A stretch of DNA of 64,000 bases. Origin: Corynebacterium tuberculostearicum (GTDB lineage Bacteria; Actinomycetota; Actinomycetes; Mycobacteriales; Mycobacteriaceae). The DNA is taken from positions 1,736,001-1,800,000 of the forward strand of contig NZ_CP065972.1 of the NCBI RefSeq assembly GCF_016127015.1. Direction: 5' to 3'. Made by a program: the position numbers and the translations under genes. Every line of letters starts with the position of its first letter. Position 1 is the first letter of the stretch. This document shows positions 26,248 through 36,900 of the stretch, piece after piece. A model generated the notes under the pieces. It saw nothing but the letters and a program-made list of their open reading frames with translations. It was not told where the DNA came from and did not search any database.

Positions 26248-28615
26248 GGGATGCTCCCCCGCCTTTTTGTTCCTTCAGCATGTATCTGAGCCACAGCGAT
26301 ACTTCTTTCTCTCACCAGGGCTAAGTTACGTTACCGTAAGTCTACTGGGAGGCGTAAAGAGCTTCAAGAGACAGTGGCGAGCATTTTAAGCAATGCACCC
26401 CACCGACCCGACTTTCTGCAACTGGTTAGTTCTGAGCATCCATACTTTCGATGACGACGTCCTCTCCATCACCGTCGCCACGCAAGTGCACGCCCCACTC
26501 CACAACTTTGCCTGCCCCATTCACAGCCTCATGCGGGGAGTTAAAGGCTAGGGCCAACCCTACTTCTCCTTTGTCCCAGCGCGGCGGAGTGTAGGCGCCA
26601 TCACGTTCGCTTTGTACAACCTCGTCCTGGTTCCGATCATCAAATAACGTAACGAGAACAGCTCCACGCCTCTTCGCATCAAAAGAGTCTAAATTAAATG
26701 GCTCTTCCCCCTTGATCTTTTTAAATTCTCCACGAAGAAATTGTGCGTTTTCTGCCATGTCAACAAACCGCGGGGTAAGAACGGACTGACCGCTAGCCAC
26801 GCTTTGCATGATGTACGTATTCTTTCGGTCAGTACCGGTAATGTCATGGCGTTCTTCACGGCGACTACGCTTTACAAGCGGCACTGGAAACGGCACACCT
26901 GGAACCTCAATGGTTTTGGGATTTTGCGACAAGATTGGCAACACTACTGCTACTTCACGAAAGTCAGAACCCGAAACACTTGCGTGCTTGCCGTCCCCCA
27001 TCAATCCGCGAAGATAACGGACATGCGGGGCAACGATGTTCCCTTTGTAGTTCGATCCATCGTACCACTGCATGGTCTCCAGAAGATCCACGAAAACATC
27101 GGCCGCAATAGTTCCTACATGGAAGTTTTTGTAGCCCGCGTGCGCAAAAGGATTACCACTTCTCAAACCTTCCAAACGGAAATATGCCATTTTCACAATA
27201 TCTGAGTCGAGGCTCTGCAACAAAGGTATACCGACTTCTTGGAAGTTCCATTTCAAGGCCTTTTTCTCTTGACGGTCAGGAATGGAGTTCAATTCCACTA
27301 CATTCGGAGCAGCCGCAGTAGAACGAATATAAGCGTTAAACATTTTATTCGAACTTGTGGGCTTTAAGTCCGGCAACGATTGACGGACCAAGGGAGCAAT
27401 ACGGCTCGGGGTCAGACGCTTATCAGGGTCTTGAGGCTCTTCTGCATAAATCTTGATATTGTCGCGGAAAACCTCCTCATCATGCATCGCCGCCTCAAAA
27501 AGTTCCACAAGATCATCAGGCGCATAAAGACGAACTAGATCTTGGTACCCCTTACGGAAGCCAAACCAACGCCCAGTTTGCATCAGCGTATCCGCACTTC
27601 CTGCGCGCCGACGGAAATAAGAAATCGTCAGACCCTCAACTGTATAGCCACGAGAAAGCTTTGCCCCTCCGACAAGAATCTTCCACACACGGCCAGATTC
27701 AAAATTTGGGCTTTGCTTGCCTTCAGTATCTACCTGCAAGATTGGTGACTCTCCAGATTGGACTCCTACCATCATTTCTGCATAGGCTTCATTGATATAC
27801 GGCAGGAGTTCTTCATAGGTCTGTGGGACCGCGAACCCTTCCCTGTAGCGCTCGATATTCATAACATCGAGAAGATCATCTTCAAATAGTCGCTTCATTT
27901 CTGGAATCGGTCGCGAAAGATTATATCCGCGCTCTCGCCAAATTTTCTCCAGTATTTTCTTTCCATCTCCGTGGATCGCAGTACCCGTGCCTTCGTGCAC
28001 AAGCATGGTGTGATGCTTAAACGTATGACCTGGATGCTTAGCTTCCCGGAATTTCTTAATCGCACCGGTTAAGATAAACATGTCAAGGGCTTCTTTTAGT
28101 TCTTCCGCCCGCTCTTGCTCAAATACATCATCATCCAGACCCCTAGAATCAACGATGTCCCGAATAAACGCCTTACTCTGGGAGTTTTCACGAGTCGCTT
28201 CCTCTGGGGCATCGGCAAAGTCCATGCGGTCATGGAACCACTTCGCCCCGCGATACGCGGGCGGCTCGCTAAGCATCAAAACAAAATTCCGCGGGTAAAG
28301 ATCTACCGGATCAGAAGGATCAACAAAGACGTTAGCGAAGGGCGTGGCCGTATAACCGACATACTGCGCGCGAGGACAGTTACTGAGCAGTTCAGTAATC
28401 TGCTCATTAACCGCAGTACGCTCACGTTCTTCTTTAGGCTTTTCCTTCTTCTGCTTTTTGGTATTGATAGACGCCTGATCGGACTCGTCATCGATAACCA
28501 AGACCGGCAAATGCTTCAAGTCCTCATTAAGACGGGCCGCACGCCGTAAATCAGAATTGAGGTTTTTGAGTACGGAGGAATTCTTCTTGACCACCGCAAC
28601 CAGACAAGGCATGTT

Positions 28616-28621
28616 ATCGAG
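28616..28621. repeat. target-site duplication, left copy
   Basis: ATCGAG directly before the element's TG end; repeated at 31265-31270. Confidence 0.85.
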
Positions 28622-28725
28622 TGTCAGATGCGAGTTTTTGGTACCGGTGTTCTGGGGACTCGGTACTGTCGTGTTCCGGGTAGTTGGTACCGGGCCGAGG
28701 GGTGCGTCGGCCCGGACCGTTAGTC

Positions 28726-29484
28726 TTAGTTGTCTGGGGTGGTGGGTGCGGTGGCTTTGCGCATGTCGAAGTCTCCGATATGGATTCGGTGGCCGTTGTT
28801 GAGGCGGCTTACGAGTGAATCGGCTCCGACTCTGTCTGGCAGTGTTTCAACCCAGTAGGCGGCGGCTGATTGGGAGGAGATCAGTGTTGGGAGCCTTCCG
28901 TCGCGGTCGAATATGATCTTGGTTAGGTCTTCTTGCCCGCGCTGGTTGATGCTGATGGTCATAAAGTCGTCGATGATAAGGACATCGACGTTGATCAGTT
29001 TCCGCATTTTATCGAGGTAGTTTTGGTCAGTCGGTGAGAAGACCGCCAGCATGTCTACAAGTTGATCCAGCCGGTAGTACGCCACGGAATATCCGGCTTT
29101 GCATGCGGCGATGCCGATGGCGCAGGCAATGTATGTCTTGCCTGTTCCGGTCGGTGCGAGGATGTGAATATTGGTCGGGTTTTCCCGCCAGTTGGTTGCT
29201 GCGATTCGTTTCAGCTGGCGCATGTTGATACCGCGTTGTTCTGCCCGGGTGATTTCAGCCAGGCTTGCATCCGGGTATCGGAATTGTGCCTGGGTGATGG
29301 CCTTGGCGATATTGCGCTGTTGGCGTTGTGTGTAGGCTTCTTCGACTGCGGCGAGGAAGATGTCTTCTGGTAGCGCATCCGCATAGGCCTCGTCGTTGAC
29401 AACCTCGTAGAAGATGTCAGCGAAGGTTGATACGCGAAGCTTGCGCATTTTCGCCCGCACAATCTCGTCGTCGATGCTGCTCAT
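28726..29484 (-). CDS. istB: IS21-family helper ATPase IstB
   Basis: 252-residue AAA+ ATPase that assists the IstA transposase in target capture. Walker A is APTGTGKTY near residues 110-118 and Walker B VLIIDDFM near 173-180. The stretch [18 protein letters not shown] is typical of IstB. It begins 17 nt after the istA stop. Confidence 0.95.
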   Translation of the reverse strand: MSSIDDEIVRAKMRKLRVSTFADIFYEVVNDEAYADALPEDIFLAAVEEAYTQRQQRNIAKAITQAQFRYPDASLAEITRAEQRGINMRQLKRIAATNWRENPTNIHILAPTGTGKTYIACAIGIAACKAGYSVAYYRLDQLVDMLAVFSPTDQNYLDKMRKLINVDVLIIDDFMTISINQRGQEDLTKIIFDRDGRLPTLISSQSAAAYWVETLPDRVGADSLVSRLNNGHRIHIGDFDMRKATAPTTPDN

Positions 29485-29501
29485 GATTTTTCACACTCCT
29501 T

Positions 29502-31109
29502 CTAGTTTTCGTAGTGGTCAGCAGGCCGGATAAAGACGGCATCGGCCACGTCGCCGGTAAGCGGGGTACTTGGGCGTGGTTGGCGCTTGGACACAGGCTG
29601 TGTTTTGGGCCCTGGTGCCCAGGGATGTTGTTGGGCGTGGGCAATGTCAGTCTGGATGCGTTTGATCACTGCCATTGTTGGGGCCAGTTTCTTGTCCACG
29701 ACCTGCTGGCATGCCGGTTCGAGGGTGGCTTTGTTGTGCTTTTTGCCCAGGTTGGCCAGCACGTTGCGTGCCTGGATGAGTCCGCGGGGTACGGCGGCAC
29801 TATTGCGGTCGAGGATCATCGCTATGACTGCGTGCGTTGCTGCCCCAAACGACGATGCCCAGGCCAAAAGCTCATCACGGGTAAGCGCCTTGTGGCCTTC
29901 ATCATCGCCACGCGGCCCATGCTGAGGGTTTGTGGAATACCGGTATTTGAATCCGTGAAGGCGCGTGTGTTCAGCAACAAGCTGCTCCCCGTTGAAGACG
30001 CTCACCAGTTGCGGGGTGAGCCTGACTGTTACCGATTCTTCTACCAGCTGAAATGGCACTGAATAGTACTGGTAGTCACAGGTGATGTGCCAGTTGCGAT
30101 CGACTTTAAGCCGCTTATAAGACACTTCCGTAAACGGCGTCGGCGGAAGGTCTCGCATCATTGGTGCCTCTTCTTTATCAAAGCGCATCTGCCGTGTTGA
30201 GCCATCAGGCCGCGTCATTGCGCCGTTGATATCGACAAGACGCTCCGCGATCGCCTCATTAAGCTCATCAAGGCTATAGAAGACTTCGTTGCTGAAGTAA
30301 CCCAGGATTTTGGTGTAGGCGATTTTCACGGCACGCTCTACCGCTGCCTTGTCGCGTGGCCTGCCGGGCCTAGTCGGCACGATCGTGACGCCGTAATAGT
30401 CTGCAAACGCTGCGTAGCGGTCAGTGACTATCCGGTATGTAGAGGTCTTCTTCGGCCGATAAGTCGCCGTAGAAGCATTATCTGGCACGATGACCGCTGG
30501 TACTTTGCCAAGATAATTCAACGCCTTAACATGGCACTCAATCCACGCCGGCATCTTCTCATTCGCAGCAGCAGTAACGTACATCAGCCCTGAGTACGGG
30601 CTGACCGCGACAAACAATGACGCCTTGAACACGGTGTCACCACTGGCCTGATCCGTCACTGGCACTTTGTCCCCGGCCCAGTCAACGTAAAGCTCTTGGC
30701 CTGGCTCATGGGTGATAACTTCGACGAGATCGTTGGCACGCAGAAATTCATTGAGCCCACTGCAGAACTGGGAGTACTGGTACTTTGTCTTATCCGTCGG
30801 ACAAGGCTGCGACACGTAGTCCATCCACAGCTTATGCCTGGTCACATGCTTCGTACTTTTCAGCTTGCGTGCAAGAGCATGAAAATCAGGCTGGTCGTAG
30901 GACATCGTCCGCTTACTCCGGCCATCACTGAATCGATCATCGAACCATCCCGGTGGGAGCTGACGGAAGCGCTCTGGAGTTAGTTCCTCATCGTTGATGA
31001 CTTTCTTTGCTCGGGATACTTCTCGTCGTGAACATCCCAATGCATGTGTGATCTGCGCGTAGCTAGCACCATCGAGGCACATCGCGATGATCTGTTTGAA
31101 GTTGGCCAC
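29502..31109 (-). CDS. istA: IS21-family transposase IstA
   Basis: 535-residue DDE transposase. An N-terminal helix-turn-helix (FKQIIAMCLDGASYAQITHALG) binds the ends. The catalytic core has ELYVDWAGDK (first Asp), VIVPDNAS (second Asp) and RDKAAVERAVK (Glu). I chose GTG 31109 because GGAAGGAG lies 8-9 nt upstream; the frame is open to 31175 inside the IS end. Nothing suggests it is broken. Confidence 0.93.
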   Translation of the reverse strand: MANFKQIIAMCLDGASYAQITHALGCSRREVSRAKKVINDEELTPERFRQLPPGWFDDRFSDGRSKRTMSYDQPDFHALARKLKSTKHVTRHKLWMDYVSQPCPTDKTKYQYSQFCSGLNEFLRANDLVEVITHEPGQELYVDWAGDKVPVTDQASGDTVFKASLFVAVSPYSGLMYVTAAANEKMPAWIECHVKALNYLGKVPAVIVPDNASTATYRPKKTSTYRIVTDRYAAFADYYGVTIVPTRPGRPRDKAAVERAVKIAYTKILGYFSNEVFYSLDELNEAIAERLVDINGAMTRPDGSTRQMRFDKEEAPMMRDLPPTPFTEVSYKRLKVDRNWHITCDYQYYSVPFQLVEESVTVRLTPQLVSVFNGEQLVAEHTRLHGFKYRYSTNPQHGPRGDDEGHKALTRDELLAWASSFGAATHAVIAMILDRNSAAVPRGLIQARNVLANLGKKHNKATLEPACQQVVDKKLAPTMAVIKRIQTDIAHAQQHPWAPGPKTQPVSKRQPRPSTPLTGDVADAVFIRPADHYEN

Positions 31110-31264
31110 AAGGACCGGCTCCTTCCAAGTAGAAGTTGACGCAACACCAGCGGATTGTGGTGTCGCCAACATCAACTATGAAAGAAAACCCCTTGCAGTA
31201 CCGGGTACGTGGAACACCGGTACCAACTACGCAGACTCGCGGTACCAACTACCCCAAATCGACA

Positions 31265-31270
31265 ATCGAG
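31265..31270. repeat. target-site duplication, right copy
   Basis: ATCGAG directly after the element end; matches 28616-28621. Confidence 0.85.
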
Positions 31271-32412
31271 GTTGTCTGGATGGTGCACGGGCTTCGATTT
31301 ATCCGGGCGTTCAATTTCAATCGCGCTAGTACCAGTCCTGCGGTAATCACGAACTGAAGTCGTCACGCGCTTAATACGCGGGAATCCCTTGGAGCCATAT
31401 GCAGGACCATGACTCAGGAACGCGCCACCATTCTCTTCCCAGTCACGCTCCCATTCTTCGTCACCATTAAAATAAGTCTCATCTTTGCGTTCTTTTTCAG
31501 TGAGGTTTTCTTCATCGAGGCCGCTCAGCACCGACTCTTTGCCGCACAACTCTTTATCCAAACGGCGTTGTGTTTGATCACGCAGATTGTCCATCGTGCC
31601 GGCAAGAATGATGATGAACCTGTAACCAGCGTCAATGGCTTTCGCAGTAACAGCGGTAAAGTTTGCAGTCTTGCCGCTTTGGACGTAACCAACCACCAGG
31701 CCGCGAGAAGACACATAGTGTGGCTTTTTAGGATCTTCTATGCGTCGAATAACCTCGGTGGCCTGCGTACCCACAGTTTCGATAGATTCAGCATCCCAGC
31801 GATTTCTGCTGAGCACCTTCCGATAATCATCCCAGTAGTGAGTATTTTCTTGCTGCCTTTCCGGCGTATACCACTCAGTGAAGTCTTCTTCGACAATGAC
31901 CGCAGGCTCGGGCTCAGGCATACGCTGCTCCAGTGCTGGAGCAAAGTCAGACAGCCCCAGCTGCTCAATAACCCATTGCAGCCGCTCTTTACTTTCAGAA
32001 GGCGTCTGGGTCTCTGGTTTCAGAACGGCTTCATCAGCATCCTTGGCCGCGACAATGAAGGTTATTAGGGGCTGGATATCGTTATCGTCGGCTTCCTCGA
32101 TGTACTTTAGTATCGAATCAGCATTCACGTCCATCCCTTCCATCAATTTGAGCCTGTCCTGCAATGAGGCGTAAAGCTTTAAATCCGATGGATTAAGAAC
32201 GTTGCTTATAGCTTCCTTAAGGGGCTGAAAGCCTATTATCTGACTATCGTGACTGCTAGTCAAGAGATTTTCTCCTTGGGTTCGTGCATCTTTATCGATG
32301 CTTGACACAGGAAATAATGTGCCTCACATCAATTGAGCCCTACAGTACAGCACCACACAAACACGCATTGATAGGTTCGACCCAAAATCAAATACCCATT
32401 CGATTGGTGGGG

Positions 32413-33927
32413 TTATTCGAGCCCTAACCGTAGGGTTTCTTGGCGCTCCTGCTCTTTGGCGGCGGTCGTAAGTAGCTCAGCCCACAAGGAAGCGTTTGCC
32501 TTGGATTTTCTTGTCTGCTTCGAAGTAGCAACATCATTGAACAGCAGATATAGAAGCGTTTTTAATAATGGCGCATCGTGGAGCGAGCCTCTGCCGGGGT
32601 TTACCATCTTTCGATATTTCCGATTGATCTTGATAGTGCTATCCCGCGGAGAAACTTCTACGAACTTATCGCCTTCCAGTTTTGTCCACACAACATTGAC
32701 TGGGTCGCCCTTTTTTAAATTTGCCTCATCCTCGATTAGTTCTTTGATGACCGGAGCAATTCCTTGCCCTGCCTCCGCAAGCACGTCCGGGTTGCCAGAT
32801 TTCTTATTGGAATTTCGGAGGACCGCGATGGAATCGCTACATACCGCATCAAAATTCTTTTCAGACTCTCCACATACGCTTAGCCGATCGATAAATCGGT
32901 GAAAGCCCTCGCCCAATCTCACGGACCCTTTTTGCGGACTAATAGTGATGTACTCATTAATCACTCGTGGATCGTCGATGACCACCCGGAGCAATTTATA
33001 GTCTTTTCGGGGTTCCTGAAATCCACACCACCCACCCTGGGTGATCAAGCGGTCTGCGATATATATGTAAAAGCCCTGATGCCCTAGCTCATCCTTGCCT
33101 TCCAATATGAATTCATCCGACTTGGACCTGTTATTCCAGATGTGCACCGTCACCCCAGGACCATCTTCTCGTCCATATTCAGCTAAATATAGGGGATATG
33201 AGCGGTCACCTGATTTCCGGTAGCCGCATGGATCAATGGGTTTGATGGACGGGGCAGGCACGGGATCAAATTCGTCATAAAGCATAAAAATTTTAATGCT
33301 TACCCGTTTGTCCTGGAGGAAACGGTGATAGCGGATCCCTAAGTGGCGGCGCAATTTCTCAATTGTGCCAGACAAGAAGGCATCAGCTTCCCGCATGTCA
33401 CTCCCCTCGTAAATTCCCGTCAGGTCATTCCAGAGAATAGAGGTACCTCGATTGAGAACAACGAGCCGGTCTCTTAGGTTCCACGCCGCAGTTGTCGCCT
33501 GCTGATTTAATACATCGGCGGTAAAGCTTTCCTTGTGTAACTGAATACCTGCTGGAAATTGCCCTTTCACTCGGGAAAGTACTGTGACGGTATCGGCATT
33601 CGCATACGAACCTTCCTTTAGGCCCATTCCGTAGATACCGATATTGCTTCGTGCTTGAGACTCATGCCCTCCCAGCCGTAAGACACGTTCCATGGTTGCC
33701 GCATCCATGCCACGACCATCATCATGCACCGCAATTTGGGTCAGTTTGTTTCCATCAACATGGAAGACAATGGAAATGTTTTCCGCCTTTGCGTCGATGG
33801 AATTGTCCACTAGCTCATCGATGCCCGAGCGAATATCGTGATTGGCTCCCAGCGCGTGCTGAATAGACTCAGTCGGCTCTAAATGGATAGTCTTTTCGAT
33901 CTCAAAAGAACTCTTATTCTGTATCAT
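32413..33927 (-). CDS. MutL/MORC-like GHKL ATPase of a defence operon
   Basis: 504 residues with a GHKL ATPase domain. The N-box is DELVDNSIDA (37-46), the G1 box HDDGRGMD (68-75), and the G2 box NIGIYGMGLKEGS (95-107). The rest resembles the S5-type transducer and a C-terminal helical part of the MutL/MORC-like proteins reported in restriction-linked operons. It starts 13 nt after the restriction-modification gene stops and is probably translationally coupled, and it precedes the Z1 gene. A MutL-like plus Z1 pair is the core of MZA-type systems. Base composition is poorer in GC than the neighbouring core genes. Confidence 0.85.
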   Translation of the reverse strand: MIQNKSSFEIEKTIHLEPTESIQHALGANHDIRSGIDELVDNSIDAKAENISIVFHVDGNKLTQIAVHDDGRGMDAATMERVLRLGGHESQARSNIGIYGMGLKEGSYANADTVTVLSRVKGQFPAGIQLHKESFTADVLNQQATTAAWNLRDRLVVLNRGTSILWNDLTGIYEGSDMREADAFLSGTIEKLRRHLGIRYHRFLQDKRVSIKIFMLYDEFDPVPAPSIKPIDPCGYRKSGDRSYPLYLAEYGREDGPGVTVHIWNNRSKSDEFILEGKDELGHQGFYIYIADRLITQGGWCGFQEPRKDYKLLRVVIDDPRVINEYITISPQKGSVRLGEGFHRFIDRLSVCGESEKNFDAVCSDSIAVLRNSNKKSGNPDVLAEAGQGIAPVIKELIEDEANLKKGDPVNVVWTKLEGDKFVEVSPRDSTIKINRKYRKMVNPGRGSLHDAPLLKTLLYLLFNDVATSKQTRKSKANASLWAELLTTAAKEQERQETLRLGLE

Positions 33928-33940
33928 TTGTCAACCAAGC

Positions 33941-36900
33941 CTATTCCTCAATCTCCAGCCCATCTACGATCCGCACGGTTTCCATCGCCACGCGGGTGAC
34001 CTTTCCAATCAAGTCGACGATATAACGCGGGTTGCCTACTTCATCGGCCCAATCATTCGGGTCATTAACAATTCTGGAATCCTCGTCCTTCTTCACCTGG
34101 TAGCGGTCAATCAACCACGCCACCGCAGAGCGCGAGCCCAGTATGTACTCATCCGCCTCCGCAGGAATTCCACCGATGGTCACCTGCTTGTTGTAGATCA
34201 GCTTGGTCACGTCATTGACGTTCTTTCCCGTCTCGGGATCCTTTCGCCTAGCCCATTTCATCTTCTTAACGCGCCAAGTCTCACGGTCAGACTCATCACC
34301 CTTGACCTGAATGTCCAGCGGCCATGGCTCCACGGAATCATAGTTCACGTGCAGGTCCATTAATTCTTTACCGGCCGCAGCAAACTTATCGAACCTCGCG
34401 CGCGAGGATGGCGTTTCAATATGCGGCAGCATCTTCTTCAAGTCCGCCGCATATTTCGTGCGATAGCCAGAATCATGCAACTTGCCATAGACAAAGTGGA
34501 AGATGTCATCTCCCGTAATGTCCGAACCCAGGGCATCACGGTAGAGGCCTTTAATCTCATCGGTGATGTTGTCCACGCGCACATACCCATCAACAACCTC
34601 ACCAACCTTGCCATAGATGCTAGATTCTCCCTGCTTGACGATGTCTCCCTCACCGAACAGCCCACCATCATCCGCCTCGGCAGCGGACCACGTGAAGCGG
34701 GGGAAGAATTGACCGGGAACTCCCCAAAAATTCAGATCAATGAGTTGATCAGAAGACAGTACTGCAAATTTCGCTCTATCAGCTGCTGCCGTTCCAATAA
34801 TGCCGATGGTCTTGTGCGCAGGGGTTGGGAACATTGCTGGGAGTTGGCTGACCCTATGATTTAGCGCATCATCAAAGTAAGCAAAAGTCCTTGTAAATGG
34901 TCGATAACTACTAGTTCTAATCTTAAACTGCGCAAAACCCTCAAGAAATTTGCGTTGTTTTAGCCGGCTAGTAAGACTCGATGACCACTTAATCCGGGTC
35001 GGATCAACAAAGTCCAGATTCTCTGCAAGGAATTCATCAACAAGCTCCGAATCTTGTATTTGTTCCAAAGCATTGTTGTATGTCCGACTATGAGTTTTGA
35101 TGTTGGCCTCAAGTTTCGAGGAAGAAAAACTATAGACCCACGTATCTCTGCCTGTCTCCAACCCACGGGTGAAAGACTCAAAAATTTTCGTTGATGAGCC
35201 ATTCCTTTCACCTAGCACTGGCCAGGTCGCGAATTCCCCCGAACGCTGATTTAGCCAGTCCCCCTCCTTGTTAGGAACAATTGACTGCCAATTCAAATTA
35301 CTGATAGTGGCATTAACCACATCTTCAATCTTCTGCGCTTTGGAGGCATAGTCAGGCGAAGCTGCATAATGCAATTCAAAAGACTTCTTGTTTGTACTCT
35401 TCACGCCGATTGCAATGGAAATCCCTACCCGAATATCAAATACATTTCCCCCCTCCCGCTTCGCGACATTTCCAGCACCGCGAGAATTACCCCTTAGATT
35501 GAATATGTAGAGGTCAGTGAAATCCTCCGCCATGGACAAACGAATACCGGCACCTGTGTTTCCATCAATCCAACCATTATTCGTGACAAAAACAACTACA
35601 CCCTGATCTCCAATTCTGTCAGTAGCCCAACGGAAGGCACGAAGGTAGGAATCGTAAAGTGAGTTCTTATTTGTTGCGGTGGACCTAGCGGCATAAGTTT
35701 CCGAGATCCTCGCATCTAGACTTGGATACTTCTGATTCGCATTGAGGTCATTGGCAGACTTTTGACCAACTGAGTACGGCGGGTTTCCAATCACCACGTT
35801 AATGGGCGCCTTCTTCTGACGCTCGATGGTCTCGTTGTTCTCGCGGAAGACGTTGAGGTCTGGGATGTCGCCGTCTTCGTGAATCTGGAAGGTATCCGCT
35901 AAAGCGATGTTGGTGAATGGTACGTAGTCCGGTGCCGGCTCGCCATTTCGCTGCGCGGCCTCTTCGCGCAGGGCGTTGTAGGTGGTCTCAATGTTGACGG
36001 CGGATACGTAGTATGCCAGCAGCATGATTTCCGTGGCAAAAAGCTCGTTGGCATACTTACGGGCGAGGTCCTCCGGCTTGATGAGGCCCGATTGCAGCAA
36101 GCGGACCATGAACGTCGAAGTGCCCGCGAAGGGATCAAGGATGCTTACGCCTTCATCGCTCAGGCCTCTACCGAAGTGTTTCTTGGATACGTCGTCGGCG
36201 GCGCGCAGGATGAAGTCGACGATTTCGACTGGGGTGTAGACGATGCCGAGCGCCTCAGCTTGTTTCTTGAAGGCCTTGCGGAAGAAACGCTCGTACAGCT
36301 CCTTGATCACCTGCTGCTTACCGGAAGCGGAGGTCACCTCAGAAGCACGCACGCGCACGGACTCATAAAACTTCTCCAGAGACTCTGTTTCCGTGTCGAG
36401 GTTGGCCTTGGCCAAAGCCTTGACCATCTTCTCCATGACCTGGGCCACAGGGTTATGGGTGATGAAGTCATGGTTTTCAAACAACGCGTTAAATACCGGT
36501 GCGGTGATGAGATGCTGCGAGAGCATCGAGATAGCGTCGTCGTCGCTAATGCCGTCATTCAAGTTATTGCGCAGGCCTTCAACAAAGTCATCAAATTCCT
36601 GGCGCAGTGTGCCATCCGCACCTTCCAGCAGGGATTTAATGCGGGTGATTTGGTTCTCCGCGATGGTGGCCACGTCATCGGCCCAATCTTCCCAGTAGGT
36701 GCGGGTGCCGACCTTATCCACCAGCTTGGTATAGATTGCCTCTTGCCATTGCTCTAACGAGAACAATGCAATCTGCTGTGTCATGGCCGTGGCATCGTCG
36801 AATGCCTCAGGGGACTTGGTGCTATCTGCCCCATCCAGCTTTTCTTTATCGCTTTTCTCTTTATCACCAGACACGTGGTTGACGTCAATGGGCAGTTCAT

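Larger units (their letters stand above)
28622..31264 (-). mobile_element. IS21-family insertion sequence, 2643 bp
   Basis: Complete element with genes istA and istB and ends in TGTC...GACA. The 24-bp tips align in part (both start TGTC and carry GGTACC at positions 19-24). Several subterminal copies of TAGTTGGTACC (28681-28691, and inverted near 31219 and 31241) look like the multiple transposase-binding repeats of the family. It is flanked by a 6-bp direct repeat ATCGAG. Both genes are open, so the element may still be active. Confidence 0.92.
26426..32308 (-). pseudogene. Z1-domain ATPase gene, split by an IS21-family element
   Basis: When the element (28622-31264) and one target copy are removed, the two pieces join in frame to 1077 codons. 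The upstream 348 codons carry Walker A GYVQSGKT (207-214). The downstream 729 carry Walker B LVIDDESDQAS (D390, D391, E392), VGYTATPFANVF and LVGGAKLSRGYTVEGL, all typical of Z1 ATPases found in restriction-linked and MZA-type defence operons. The insertion falls between Walker A and B, so neither fragment can be an active ATPase. The upstream piece would now end with about 30 residues encoded by the IS end. The gene is third in an operon, 104 nt after the GHKL ATPase. GTG 32308 is assumed as start. Confidence 0.85.

Noticed and set aside
26741..27205. 154-codon plus-strand frame inside the Z1 gene
   Set aside because: Antisense to conserved Z1 sequence with no supporting start.
26426..28612. 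Downstream Z1 part taken as an independent 728-residue gene
   Set aside because: Its first ATG is internal to the Z1 frame just after the IS, without a ribosome site, and Walker A is missing.
28622..31264. Prophage or integrative element as source of the island
   Set aside because: Only an IS21 pair is present; no integrase, phage structural or conjugation genes and no att-like tRNA duplication at the island edges.
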